DNA from: Novosphingobium sp.
Lineage (GTDB): Bacteria > Pseudomonadota > Alphaproteobacteria > Sphingomonadales > Sphingomonadaceae
Reading direction: 5' to 3'
Length of the DNA stretch: 17,987 nt
Assembly: GCA_028697875.1 (NCBI GenBank)
Contig: JAQVEQ010000038.1
Location: 1-17,987 of the forward strand
The notes beneath the pieces were generated by a model. It saw only the letters and a list, made by a program, of their open reading frames with translations. It had not been told where the DNA came from and searched no databases. Below are positions 7,611 to 14,693 of this stretch, in pieces. The stretch's first letter is position 1, and each line of letters opens with the position of its first letter. Position numbers and translations under genes: made by a program.

Positions 7611-7646
7611 GAAACGCCCCGTCACATTAGCCGGGCGGGGCGTTTC
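7611..7646 (-). terminator. Hairpin between mucR and fur (terminator or attenuator)
   Basis: GAAACGCCCC (7611-7620) and GGGGCGTTTC (7637-7646) form a perfect 10-bp stem with a 16-nt loop. Read on the minus strand it lies downstream of the mucR stop and is followed by ATTTTG, a short U tract. It ends only about 13 bases before the GAGGG ribosome binding site of fur, so transcripts either stop here or enter fur directly. Confidence 0.7.
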
Positions 7647-7660
7647 TCACAAGTTGTGCA

Positions 7661-7703
7661 GCGATTACTTCGCGAACGGCGCGGCCGCAGGCGATTACTT
7701 CGC
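7661..7703. repeat. 13-bp direct repeat covering the mucR stop codon
   Basis: GCGATTACTTCGC occurs at 7661-7673 and again at 7691-7703, exactly 30 bp apart. On the minus strand each copy contains GCG-AAG-TAA, that is Ala-Lys-stop in the mucR frame. The nearer copy gives the present mucR end. The farther copy would end a nine-residue extension (SPAAAPFAK) if the first stop were read through. Confidence 0.8.
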
Positions 7704-8144
7704 CGCTGCGGTACGCGGCTTGCGGCCGCGCTTCTGGCCGGGCTTGCGGCCGAGGCCGATCTTTTTGGCCAGTTCGCGGCGGGTCTTGGCATAGTTCGGC
7801 GCGACCAGCGGATAATCGGCGTTGAGGCCCCAGCGCGCACGATATTCGTCGGTGGTCAGCCCGTGATCGGTCGCAAGGTGCCGCTTGAGCATCTTCATTT
7901 TCTTGCCGCATTCGAGGCAGACGACATAGTCGGGTTTGACCGAGGAGCGGATGGAAACCGCCGGCTCAGGCTTCTCTTCGACAACCGGCGCAGGTTCGCC
8001 GAGGCTGGAGAGGGCGCCGAAAACATTGGCGATCAGAGACGGAACGTCTTCCACGGCCACGCTGTTGTTCGAGACGTGTGCGGCAACGATGTCGGAAGTC
8101 AGCGTGATGAGGGTTTCATTCAGGTCGTTCTGTAGGTTTTCCAT
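7695..8144 (-). CDS. MucR/Ros-family zinc-finger transcriptional regulator
   Basis: This 149-aa protein is of the Ros/MucR type, a prokaryotic zinc-finger DNA-binding family. The N-terminal region (about 1-65) is the oligomerisation part. The zinc finger is C76-x2-C79-x9-H89-x4-H94, the classical Ros spacing. It is followed by GLTTDEYRARWGLNADYPLVAPNYA, a strongly conserved block. The tail is basic and AT-hook-like (GRKPGQKRGRKPR). Family members bind AT-rich DNA with T-A steps and behave as nucleoid-associated repressors of exopolysaccharide, motility and cell-cycle genes; many repress themselves. The start is the ATG at 8142-8144 with AGAGGT five bases upstream. The gene sits alone between rimI and fur, with a 135-bp AT-richer upstream gap and a hairpin behind it. 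Its 3' end carries a 13-bp repeat around the stop. Confidence 0.95.
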   Translation of the reverse strand: MENLQNDLNETLITLTSDIVAAHVSNNSVAVEDVPSLIANVFGALSSLGEPAPVVEEKPEPAVSIRSSVKPDYVVCLECGKKMKMLKRHLATDHGLTTDEYRARWGLNADYPLVAPNYAKTRRELAKKIGLGRKPGQKRGRKPRTAAAK

Positions 8145-8279
8145 TTTTACCTCTTATTGGTGCGGCCCGTAATTTAGATATTGCAGACGTATGTTTTCTA
8201 TCCGCGCCAATGCACGTCTATGCATGGCTTTTCAAGTCTGCCCATTGCTGATTTCGACGAGTTGAACGTTAATCTAAGT
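8145..8279 (-). promoter_or_regulatory. Upstream region of mucR, AT-richer intergenic gap
   Basis: This 135-bp gap between the rimI stop and the mucR start is clearly more AT-rich than its surroundings, with several TpA steps (TATCTAAATTA and GGATAGAAAACATA on the minus strand). It also holds AGACGT (8185-8190) and its inverse ACGTCT (8214-8219). Such AT-rich DNA is the known target type of MucR proteins, so autoregulation is plausible. I could not place a -35/-10 pair with confidence. Confidence 0.4.
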
Positions 8280-8762
8280 TCACCGATGTGTGAGTATTCT
8301 TTCGAAAGTCAGGGCATCGGTTCGCTGACCATTGGCGCCCTTGTAATATTGCGGGCGTCTGCCGATCGGTGTGAAGCCGAAGTCGCGATAAAGAAATTCG
8401 GCCGGATTGCCGTCACGCATTTCGAGCAATAGCCGGATCGCCCCGTGCCGCATGGCGTCTTCTGAAAATAATTCCAGTAACTTGCGCCCGATTCCGTGGC
8501 GGCGCATTTCGGGCCGCACGGCGAGGAGCAGGAGTTCCGATTCATCCAGCACGGTGCGAGACATGAAGAAACCGGCCGCCGGTATGCCTTCCGCCGGGGG
8601 GAGCCCTTCCGCGTCGAGCAGCCCGTAACGGCAATTGCCGATCGCCAGGGCGTCCAATACCTGCCGCCGCGTCCACGCCTCGCCGAAGGCCGGATCGAAA
8701 GCCACGGCCATGATGTCCATGATTCGGTCGATGTCGTCGGCAGGCAAGGGCAGCGTGCTCAT
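8280..8762 (-). CDS. rimI: GNAT acetyltransferase, RimI type (ribosomal protein S18 alanine N-acetyltransferase)
   Basis: This is a 160-aa GNAT-fold protein. The acetyl-CoA pyrophosphate loop is RRHGIG (87-92), following the beta-4 strand ELLLLAVRPEMR. LEMRDGNPAEFLYRDFGF (113-130) and the RPQYYKGANGQRTDAL end match RimI, whose known role is N-terminal acetylation of ribosomal protein S18. Substrate assignment rests on family resemblance and on position directly after tsaB, the usual neighbour. The start is the ATG at 8760-8762, which overlaps the tsaB stop (ATGA), so the two are translationally coupled. The N-terminus is slightly longer than minimal RimI. Target proteins beyond S18 cannot be excluded. 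Confidence 0.88.
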   Translation of the reverse strand: MSTLPLPADDIDRIMDIMAVAFDPAFGEAWTRRQVLDALAIGNCRYGLLDAEGLPPAEGIPAAGFFMSRTVLDESELLLLAVRPEMRRHGIGRKLLELFSEDAMRHGAIRLLLEMRDGNPAEFLYRDFGFTPIGRRPQYYKGANGQRTDALTFERILTHR

Positions 8763-9379
8763 GAAGTTCCGTCCGGCAGTTTGGCGTCCGGCGGACGACC
8801 GTAAAGCGGTGCGGGTTCGGCCACCAGTGCCGTTTCGGCGAGCAGCGGGAATTGCCGCGCATCGGGCAGCAGGGGCAGGGCGGTGCCGGATTGGCGCAAG
8901 GCGACCAGCGCTTCGGCCTGGCTGCCCGCGACGAGCCCGGCCGCCGCGCTTCTGGCGGCCTCTTCCGGACGGAGCGAAGCGAGCGGGCCGAGCGGCGCGC
9001 CGTCCGCGGCGAAATCCTGCACGAACCATTCGCCGTGCCCGCCGGTCATCGCCACGCTGACGGGCTGCTGGCCTCCTTCGGCGCGGGCCATGGCCGCGAT
9101 CAGCGCCAGCGTGGGATAGCCGGCCACTTCCGCCCCCCAGGCGAGCGCCAGCGCGCGCGCGGCGGCAAGACCGATGCGCACGCCGGTGAAACTGCCCGGC
9201 CCGAGCGAGACGGCGATCCGCTCCGCCCGGCCGGAACCGGGCAGGCGCGCGATCATCGGGACGAGATGTTCGGCATGGCCGCGCCCCAGCTTGCGGCATT
9301 CGCCGCCCGCCAGCGCGCCGTCATCGAACAGGGCGGCGGAACAGTTTTCCGTCGCGCAATCGATTGCCAATGTACGCAC
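8759..9379 (-). CDS. tsaB: tRNA threonylcarbamoyladenosine biosynthesis protein TsaB
   Basis: This is a 206-aa ASKHA-fold protein (YeaZ). The N-terminal strand is RTLAIDCATENCSAALF, and the diagnostic segment is SLGPGSFTGVRIGLAAARALA (about 58-78). TsaB is the non-catalytic scaffold that, with TsaD and TsaE, transfers threonylcarbamoyl to A37 of ANN-decoding tRNAs. The C-terminal half is divergent and Ala-rich, as is common. The start is the GTG at 9377-9379, chosen because the protein then begins directly with the family's first beta strand; the ribosome binding site is poor (GGGG next to the start). It lies 17 bases after nfuA and overlaps rimI. The frame is open further upstream inside nfuA, which I treat as an artefact. 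Confidence 0.93.
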   Translation of the reverse strand: MRTLAIDCATENCSAALFDDGALAGGECRKLGRGHAEHLVPMIARLPGSGRAERIAVSLGPGSFTGVRIGLAAARALALAWGAEVAGYPTLALIAAMARAEGGQQPVSVAMTGGHGEWFVQDFAADGAPLGPLASLRPEEAARSAAAGLVAGSQAEALVALRQSGTALPLLPDARQFPLLAETALVAEPAPLYGRPPDAKLPDGTS

Positions 9380-9396
9380 GCCCCGGAACCCGGCTC

Positions 9397-9975
9397 TCAG
9401 ACCGCGCGGACTTCGGTCACTTCGGGAACGTAATGCTTGAGCAGCGATTCGATCCCGTGCTTGAGCGTCGCGGTGGAAGAGGGGCAGCCCGAACAGGCGC
9501 CCTGCATGGTCAGGTAGACGACGCCTTCGCGAAAACCGCGGTAGATGATGTCGCCGCCATCGTTGGCCACTGCCGGGCGCACGCGGGTTTCCAGCAGTTC
9601 CTTGATCTGGGCGACCACGTCGGCATCGGCGGGATCGTCGCCGAAATCCGCATCGTCCTCGCCCGGAACCGCGATCGCACCGGCATCGCCGCCGGCAAAA
9701 AGCGGGGCTTCGCTGATGAAATGGTCGAGCAGGATCGACACGACTTGCGGCTTCAACTGGTTCCAGTCGGCGCCTGGCCCCGCCGTGACCGAAACGAAGT
9801 CGGAACCGAAAAACACGCCGGTCACCTCGCCTGAATCGAACAGGGCGTTGGCCAGGGGCGAGCTTTCGGCCGCTTCGGGCGAAGTGAATTCGCGGGTTCC
9901 CGTCTCCATGACTTTCCTGCCGGGCAGGAATTTCAGTGTGGCCGGGTTGGGCGTGGTTTCCGTTTCGATATACAT
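9397..9975 (-). CDS. nfuA: NifU family Fe-S cluster carrier (Nfu type)
   Basis: This is a 192-aa Nfu protein. The N-terminal Nfu_N domain (MYIETETTPNPATLKFLPG to about residue 90) is characteristic of alphaproteobacterial and mitochondrial NFU proteins. An acidic linker (GEDDADFGDDPADAD) joins it to the C-terminal NifU domain, with the cluster-binding C161-S-G-C164. It delivers [4Fe-4S] clusters to client enzymes in the cytoplasm; the nearby MiaB and many respiratory enzymes are plausible clients. The start is the ATG at 9973-9975, with only a weak ribosome binding site (CGGAAA). It opens the minus-strand block and is divergent from the M16 protease gene across 112 bp. Confidence 0.96.
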   Translation of the reverse strand: MYIETETTPNPATLKFLPGRKVMETGTREFTSPEAAESSPLANALFDSGEVTGVFFGSDFVSVTAGPGADWNQLKPQVVSILLDHFISEAPLFAGGDAGAIAVPGEDDADFGDDPADADVVAQIKELLETRVRPAVANDGGDIIYRGFREGVVYLTMQGACSGCPSSTATLKHGIESLLKHYVPEVTEVRAV

Positions 9976-10052
9976 GGTTTCCGCGATGTAGGCGCCATTG
10001 CCCGGCGGTCAAGCCGCGATGCGCGCCATGGCGCGGGCGCGGGCGTATTCAC

Positions 10053-10081
10053 TGGTCCTTCATCCTTGCCCTTTCTATAGC
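10053..10081 (+). promoter_or_regulatory. Candidate promoter of the M16 protease gene, possibly leaderless
   Basis: TATAGC at 10076-10081 resembles a -10 box. TGGTCC at 10053-10058, 17 bp upstream, is a poor -35 match. Transcription would then start at or next to the ATG at 10088. No Shine-Dalgarno is visible before that ATG, which would fit a leaderless mRNA. Confidence 0.35.
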
Positions 10082-10087
10082 ATCGGC

Positions 10088-13003
10088 ATGACCAGATTTG
10101 CCCGGCTGCTTACGGCGTTCGCCTTCCTTCTTTCGACCTCGCTGGCGGTTCAGCCGCCCGCCGCGCTCGCCCGCCAGGTGGCAGAGCCGGCCGTTACTTC
10201 GGTCGAGAAGGACGATCCGTGGATCTATCGCGGCACCGACATTCCGCACGATCCCGAATGGGTCTTCGGCACGCTGAAGAACGGGTTGCGCTATGCCGTC
10301 AGGCATAACGACGTGCCGCCGGGGCAGGTTTCCATCCGCGTCATCGTCGATGCCGGTTCGCTCTACGAAAAGGAGGACGAGCGCGGCTATGCCCACTTGC
10401 TGGAGCACTTGCTGTTCCGCCAGTCGAAATATCTCGGTGTGGCCGAGGCCATTCCCACCTGGCAGCGGCTTGGCGCGACCTTCGGCAGCGACACCAATGC
10501 CCAGACCAGCGCGACCCAGACGGTCTACAAGCTCGACTTGCCCAACGCGAACAAGGCCGCGCTCGACGAAAGTTTCCGCCTGCTGTCCGGTATGATCCGC
10601 GAACCGGTGCTGAGCCAGATCAATATCGACACCGAAGTGCCGATCGTCCTGGCCGAAAAGCGCGAGCGGGGCGGGGCGGCGAAGCGGGTGAGCGACGCCA
10701 CGCGCGAGACGTTCTTTGCTGGCCAGCCGCTGGCGGATCGCGCGCCGATCGGGACCGACAAGGCGCTGAAAGGCGCGACGGCGCAGGCGGTGCAGGCGTT
10801 CCACGATCGCTGGTACCGGCCGGACAACGTGGTGATCGCTGCGGTCGGCGATGCCGACCCGATGGTCCTGGCCGCGGAGATCGAACAGTGGTTCGGCGAC
10901 TGGCAGGGGAAGGGCAAGCCGGTGCCCGCGCCCGATTTCGGCACCCCCCAGGCGCCTGCCAGGGCGGACCCGGCCAACCCGGTCGGGAAAGCCACGGTGA
11001 TGGTCGAACCGGACCTGCCGCGCAACATCGGCTATGTCATCCTGCGCCCCTACGTGCAGGTGGTCGACAATCTCGAATACAACCGCGGGCTGATGCTGGA
11101 CGCGATCGCCCAGGCGATCATCAACCGCAAGCTCGAGGAACGCGCGCGGGCGGGCGGCAGCTATCTCCTCGCGCAAGTCGGGCAGGACAAGATCAGCCGC
11201 TCTGCCGACGGCACGTTCGTCAACGTCACGCCGCTGGGCAGCGACTGGCGGGCGGCGCTGAAGGACGTGCGCGCGGTGATTGCCGATGCGCTGGCCAACC
11301 CGCCGAGCCAGGCCCAGATCGACCGCGAACTGGCGGAATACGACGTCGCTTTCGCCAGCTCGGTGGAAGAACGCGCGGTCATGGCCGGATCGAAACTGGC
11401 CGACGACATCGCCGATGCGGTCGACATCCGCGAAGCCGTGGCGACACCCGAAACGGTGTTGCAGGTGTTCCGCGACATGCGCGGCCGCTTCACGCCCGAA
11501 GCGATCCGCGAGCATACGCGCAGCCTCTTTACCGGCACGGTGATCCGCGCCGCGATGAACACGCCGGTCGCGGGCGAGGCCGATCCCGAAGCACTGCGCC
11601 AGGCCTTGTTTGAAAAGGTCGATGCCGATGGCGGGACGCAGAATGCGGTCAAGGCGCTGACATTCGCCGACCTGCCCCCGATCGGCCAGCCGGGCACGCT
11701 GGCCAAGGACGTGCCGACCGGGATCATGCAGATCGAATGGCTGCAATTGTCCAACGGGGTGCGGGCGTTGCTGTGGCCGAACGATGCCGAGCCGGGGCGA
11801 GTCAACGTGCAGGTGCGCTTCGGTTCCGGCTATCGCGGCTTCACGGCGCAGGACGCGCCCTATATCCAGCTTGGCCAGATGGCACTGGTCGGTTCCGGCC
11901 TCGGCCCCTTGGGGCAGGACGGGCTCGACCGGATTTCCACCGGGCGCAAGATGGGCTTCGATTTCCGGGTCGAGGATGCGGCCTTCCAGTTCTCTGCCGA
12001 GACTCGCGCGGCGGATCTCGCGGACCAGCTCTACCTCTTCGCGGGGAAGCTGGGCATGCCTCGCTGGGACGCCAATCCCGTGCTGCGGGCCAAGGCCGCC
12101 GCGCAAATGCAGTATGAAAGCTATGCCACGGCGCCGGGCGGCGTGTTGCAGCGCGATCTCGACTGGCTTCTGTCCAACCGCGACGCGCGCTTTGTCACGC
12201 CCGATCCCGACGCCATCGCCAGGACCACGCCCGAAGGCTTCCGCAAGGTGTGGGAACCGCTGCTGAAGCAGGGGCCGGTCGAAGTGATCGTGTTCGGCGA
12301 CTTCAAGCGGGAAGACGGCATTGCCGCGCTGGAAAAGACCTTCGGGGCCCTGCCGGCGCGCGATCCCATTCCGGCCGATGCCGCCGCGCGGACTGTCGCG
12401 TTCCCGCCGCCCAACGATACGCCGCTCGTCCTGCACCATCGCGGCGATCCCAACCAGGCGGCGGCGGTCGTCGCGTGGCCGAGCGGCGGCGGCGTTCAGG
12501 GGCTCAGTGAATCCCGTCAGCTCGAAATCCTCGTCCAGCTGTTCAACAACCGCCTGTTCGACGCAATGCGCGAACATGCGGGGGCCAGCTATGCTCCGCA
12601 AGTGACGTCGGAATGGCCTGTCGACATGCCGAGCGGCGGGCGCATCCTCGCCTTCGCCCAGCTCGAGCCGAAGGCCGTGCCGACCTTCTTCGCCGAGGCG
12701 GAGAAGATCGCGTCCGATCTCGCCGCGGCGCCTCCCGGCGAGGACGAACTGGCGCGGATCACCGAACCGCTCCGGCAGAAGATCAGCCGGGCTTCCACCG
12801 GCAATGCCTTCTGGATGTATCAGCTCGAAGGCGCGGCTTACGATCCGGCCCGGGCGGAGAAGCTGCGCAGCCTTCTGACCGACTATACCCAGACCACGCC
12901 GGCGAAGATGCAGGAGCTTGCCCGCAAGTACCTCACCAGCCGGGCGGGCTGGCGGCTGGCGGTGATTCCCGAAGGGCAGGAACTGGCGAAAACGGGCCAC
13001 TGA
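10088..13003 (+). CDS. Exported M16 family zinc metalloprotease (insulinase/pitrilysin-like, two-lobed)
   Basis: This is a 971-aa M16 peptidase with a signal peptide (RFARLLTAFAFLLSTSLAV then PPAALA-RQ, probable cleavage near residue 29), so it is periplasmic or outer-membrane associated. The inverted zinc motif HLLEH is at H103-E106-H107, with the third ligand probably E183 in TEVPIVLAEKRER. Four M16 lobes follow: two in the N-terminal half and a second pair from about residue 540 (MQIEWLQLSNGVRALLWPN). The second half lacks HxxEH, as normal for a single-chain M16 enzyme. Relatives degrade or process peptides in the periplasm; the substrate here is unknown. I chose the ATG at 10088, which begins the signal peptide; the open frame to 9998 adds an unlikely extension. 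It is divergent from nfuA. It is followed by the DAHP synthase gene after 176 bp, probably a separate unit. Confidence 0.93.
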   Translation: MTRFARLLTAFAFLLSTSLAVQPPAALARQVAEPAVTSVEKDDPWIYRGTDIPHDPEWVFGTLKNGLRYAVRHNDVPPGQVSIRVIVDAGSLYEKEDERGYAHLLEHLLFRQSKYLGVAEAIPTWQRLGATFGSDTNAQTSATQTVYKLDLPNANKAALDESFRLLSGMIREPVLSQINIDTEVPIVLAEKRERGGAAKRVSDATRETFFAGQPLADRAPIGTDKALKGATAQAVQAFHDRWYRPDNVVIAAVGDADPMVLAAEIEQWFGDWQGKGKPVPAPDFGTPQAPARADPANPVGKATVMVEPDLPRNIGYVILRPYVQVVDNLEYNRGLMLDAIAQAIINRKLEERARAGGSYLLAQVGQDKISRSADGTFVNVTPLGSDWRAALKDVRAVIADALANPPSQAQIDRELAEYDVAFASSVEERAVMAGSKLADDIADAVDIREAVATPETVLQVFRDMRGRFTPEAIREHTRSLFTGTVIRAAMNTPVAGEADPEALRQALFEKVDADGGTQNAVKALTFADLPPIGQPGTLAKDVPTGIMQIEWLQLSNGVRALLWPNDAEPGRVNVQVRFGSGYRGFTAQDAPYIQLGQMALVGSGLGPLGQDGLDRISTGRKMGFDFRVEDAAFQFSAETRAADLADQLYLFAGKLGMPRWDANPVLRAKAAAQMQYESYATAPGGVLQRDLDWLLSNRDARFVTPDPDAIARTTPEGFRKVWEPLLKQGPVEVIVFGDFKREDGIAALEKTFGALPARDPIPADAAARTVAFPPPNDTPLVLHHRGDPNQAAAVVAWPSGGGVQGLSESRQLEILVQLFNNRLFDAMREHAGASYAPQVTSEWPVDMPSGGRILAFAQLEPKAVPTFFAEAEKIASDLAAAPPGEDELARITEPLRQKISRASTGNAFWMYQLEGAAYDPARAEKLRSLLTDYTQTTPAKMQELARKYLTSRAGWRLAVIPEGQELAKTGH

Positions 13004-13141
13004 ACCCATATCCCGCCGGGGCACCCGATTACAGTGAGCGGTTTTCCGCGCTGGCCTTGCGCGCATCGCGCGGCTATGGGCCCCGCAGATGGATTGTTCC
13101 CGTAAAGGGAATGCGGGCTGGTCCCAAGCCGGCCTTGCGCC

Positions 13142-13160
13142 GTTCCGGTGACCCCGGAAC
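13142..13160. promoter_or_regulatory. Inverted repeat upstream of DAHP synthase gene
   Basis: GTTCCGGtgaccCCGGAAC is a perfect 7-bp inverted repeat with a 5-nt centre, ending 19 bp before the start codon. A second small palindrome, TTCCC-GTAAA-GGGAA, lies at 13097-13111. Either could be an operator or an mRNA hairpin next to the ribosome binding site. The rest of the 13004-13179 gap holds no recognisable gene. Confidence 0.4.
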
Positions 13161-13179
13161 ACGGATTTGGAGAGTAACA

Positions 13180-14550
13180 GTGGCCAAGAACTGGACCCCG
13201 GATGGGTGGAAAGCCTTCGAGGCGAAGCACCTGCCGAAGTATGAAGACCTCGCCGCGCTGGAAGCGGCCGAAAAGACGCTGTCGACCTATCCCCCGCTGG
13301 TGTTCGCGGGCGAGGCGCGCGCGCTGCAGGCCGAGCTGGCGGAAGTGTGCCATGGGCGCGGTTTCCTGCTCCAGGGCGGCGATTGCGCCGAAAGCTTCGC
13401 CGAATTCCACCCGAACAACATCCGCGACACCTTCCGCGTGCTGTTGCAGATGGCGATCGTCCTGACCTTCGCCAGCAAACAGCCGGTGGTGAAGGTCGGC
13501 CGCATGGCCGGCCAGTTCGCCAAGCCGCGCAGCGCGCCGACCGAAACCCAGGGCGGCATGGAACTGCCGAGCTACTTCGGCGACATCATCAACGGGATCG
13601 ACTTCGATCCCGCGCAGCGCACCAACGATCCCGAACGGATGATCCGCGCCTACAGCCAGGCGGCGGCGACGCTCAACCTGCTGCGCGCTTTCGCCGGGGG
13701 CGGCTATGCCAACCTGCGCCAGGTCCACCAGTGGACGCTGGACTTCATGGGCCGCAGCCCCTGGGCCGAAAAGTTCAAGGACGTTGCCGACCGCATCGGC
13801 GAGGCGCTGGACTTCATGGAAGCTTGCGGGATCGACGCCAAGTCCGTGCCGCAGCTTCAGGCGACGAGCTTCTACACCAGCCACGAGGCGCTGCTGCTCC
13901 CCTACGAGCAGGCGCTGACCCGGCAGGATTCGCTGACCGGCGACTGGTACGACACCAGCGCCCACATGCTGTGGATCGGTGATCGCACCCGCTTCGAGGG
14001 TTCGGCCCATGTCGAGTATCTGCGCGGTGTCGGTAATCCGATCGGAATGAAGTGCGGCCCCAGCCTGGAGCCGGACGCGCTGCTCAAGATGCTCGACACG
14101 CTCAATCCGGGCCGCGTGCCGGGGCGGATGACGCTGATCAGCCGTTTCGGCCACGACAAGGTCGAGGCGGGCCTGCCCCGGCTGGTCCGTGCCGTCCAGC
14201 GCGAAGGCCATCCGGTGGTGTGGAGCTGCGACCCGATGCACGGCAACGTCATCAAGGCGGAAAGCGGCTACAAGACCCGTCCGTTCGACCGCATCCTGGC
14301 CGAAGTGAAGGGCTTCTTTGCCGTCCACCGGGCCGAAGGCACCCATGCCGGCGGCATCCACATCGAGATGACCTGGCAGGACGTGACCGAATGCACCGGC
14401 GGCGCCGTTGCCATCACTGACGAGCGCTTGGCCGATCGCTACCACACGCATTGCGATCCGCGGCTCAATGCGGCGCAGTCGCTGGAGCTGTCGTTCCTCC
14501 TGGCCGAAATGCTCAACCTCGAGGCCGAACAGCGCCGCGCCGCGGCCTGA
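13180..14550 (+). CDS. Class II 3-deoxy-7-phosphoheptulonate (DAHP) synthase
   Basis: This is a 456-aa type II DAHP synthase, the first enzyme of the shikimate pathway, condensing phosphoenolpyruvate and erythrose-4-phosphate. Family blocks are intact: LQGGDCAESF (64-73, metal-ligand Cys69), GRMAGQFAKPRSAPTET, the WIGDRTR and HVEYLRGVGNPIG segments, SRFGHDK, WSCDPMHGN, and GGIHIEMTWQDVTECTGG with metal-binding residues. Length is typical. The start is the GTG at 13180-13182 with GGAGAG six bases upstream; the protein begins AKNWTPDGWK, the usual family N-terminus. An open frame reaching back into the M16 gene is an artefact. Feedback specificity (Trp, Phe, Tyr or none) cannot be read from the sequence. 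It ends in a strong hairpin. Symbols aroF, aroG and aroH are all used for this family, so none is given. Confidence 0.96.
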   Translation: MAKNWTPDGWKAFEAKHLPKYEDLAALEAAEKTLSTYPPLVFAGEARALQAELAEVCHGRGFLLQGGDCAESFAEFHPNNIRDTFRVLLQMAIVLTFASKQPVVKVGRMAGQFAKPRSAPTETQGGMELPSYFGDIINGIDFDPAQRTNDPERMIRAYSQAAATLNLLRAFAGGGYANLRQVHQWTLDFMGRSPWAEKFKDVADRIGEALDFMEACGIDAKSVPQLQATSFYTSHEALLLPYEQALTRQDSLTGDWYDTSAHMLWIGDRTRFEGSAHVEYLRGVGNPIGMKCGPSLEPDALLKMLDTLNPGRVPGRMTLISRFGHDKVEAGLPRLVRAVQREGHPVVWSCDPMHGNVIKAESGYKTRPFDRILAEVKGFFAVHRAEGTHAGGIHIEMTWQDVTECTGGAVAITDERLADRYHTHCDPRLNAAQSLELSFLLAEMLNLEAEQRRAAA

Positions 14551-14568
14551 TCCGTATCGAAGCAAGTA

Positions 14569-14600
14569 TCCGTGGCGCCGGCCGAGCCCGGCGCCACGGA
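14569..14600 (+). terminator. Strong hairpin terminator after DAHP synthase
   Basis: TCCGTGGCGCCGG (14569-14581) pairs perfectly with CCGGCGCCACGGA (14588-14600), a 13-bp stem with a 6-nt loop, 18 bases after the stop codon. There is no T run after it. The stem is strong and well placed, so termination is the best explanation. Confidence 0.8.
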
Positions 14601-14638
14601 ATGCGTATGGGCATCGGAACTATATAGGTATTTATACT

Positions 14639-14662
14639 TATACGTATATTCCGCCGGCGGAA
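14639..14662. promoter_or_regulatory. Two abutting perfect palindromes before the diguanylate cyclase gene
   Basis: TATACGTATA (14639-14648) is directly followed by TTCCGCCGGCGGAA (14649-14662). Both are perfect palindromes. They sit at the end of a 30-bp AT-rich tract that starts at about 14620 with repeated TATA and TATAC words, in otherwise GC-rich DNA. The position, 32 bp upstream of the cyclase ATG, suggests promoter and operator sequence, but no known regulator consensus is recognised. Confidence 0.5.
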
Positions 14663-14693
14663 ATGCAAGCGGGGTAGACCGTCTCTCTTGATT

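Noticed and set aside
8181..8432. 83-codon plus-strand frame crossing the mucR upstream gap and the rimI end
   Set aside because: No family resemblance, and most of it lies opposite rimI.
13076..13105. Nine-codon reading frame as an attenuator leader peptide for DAHP synthase
   Set aside because: It contains one Phe and no Trp or Tyr run, and no alternative terminator/antiterminator pair was evident.
10049..13162. 1037-codon open frame antisense to the M16 protease gene
   Set aside because: It is the GC-rich shadow of the M16 gene. Its translation is rich in His, Arg and Gln without domains, while the plus strand has a complete protease.
12883..14565. 560-codon antisense frame over DAHP synthase, and the plus-strand extension of that gene back to 12613
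   Set aside because: The antisense frame is a composition artefact. The extension runs through the M16 gene end, and the GTG at 13180 has a good ribosome binding site and the family N-terminus.
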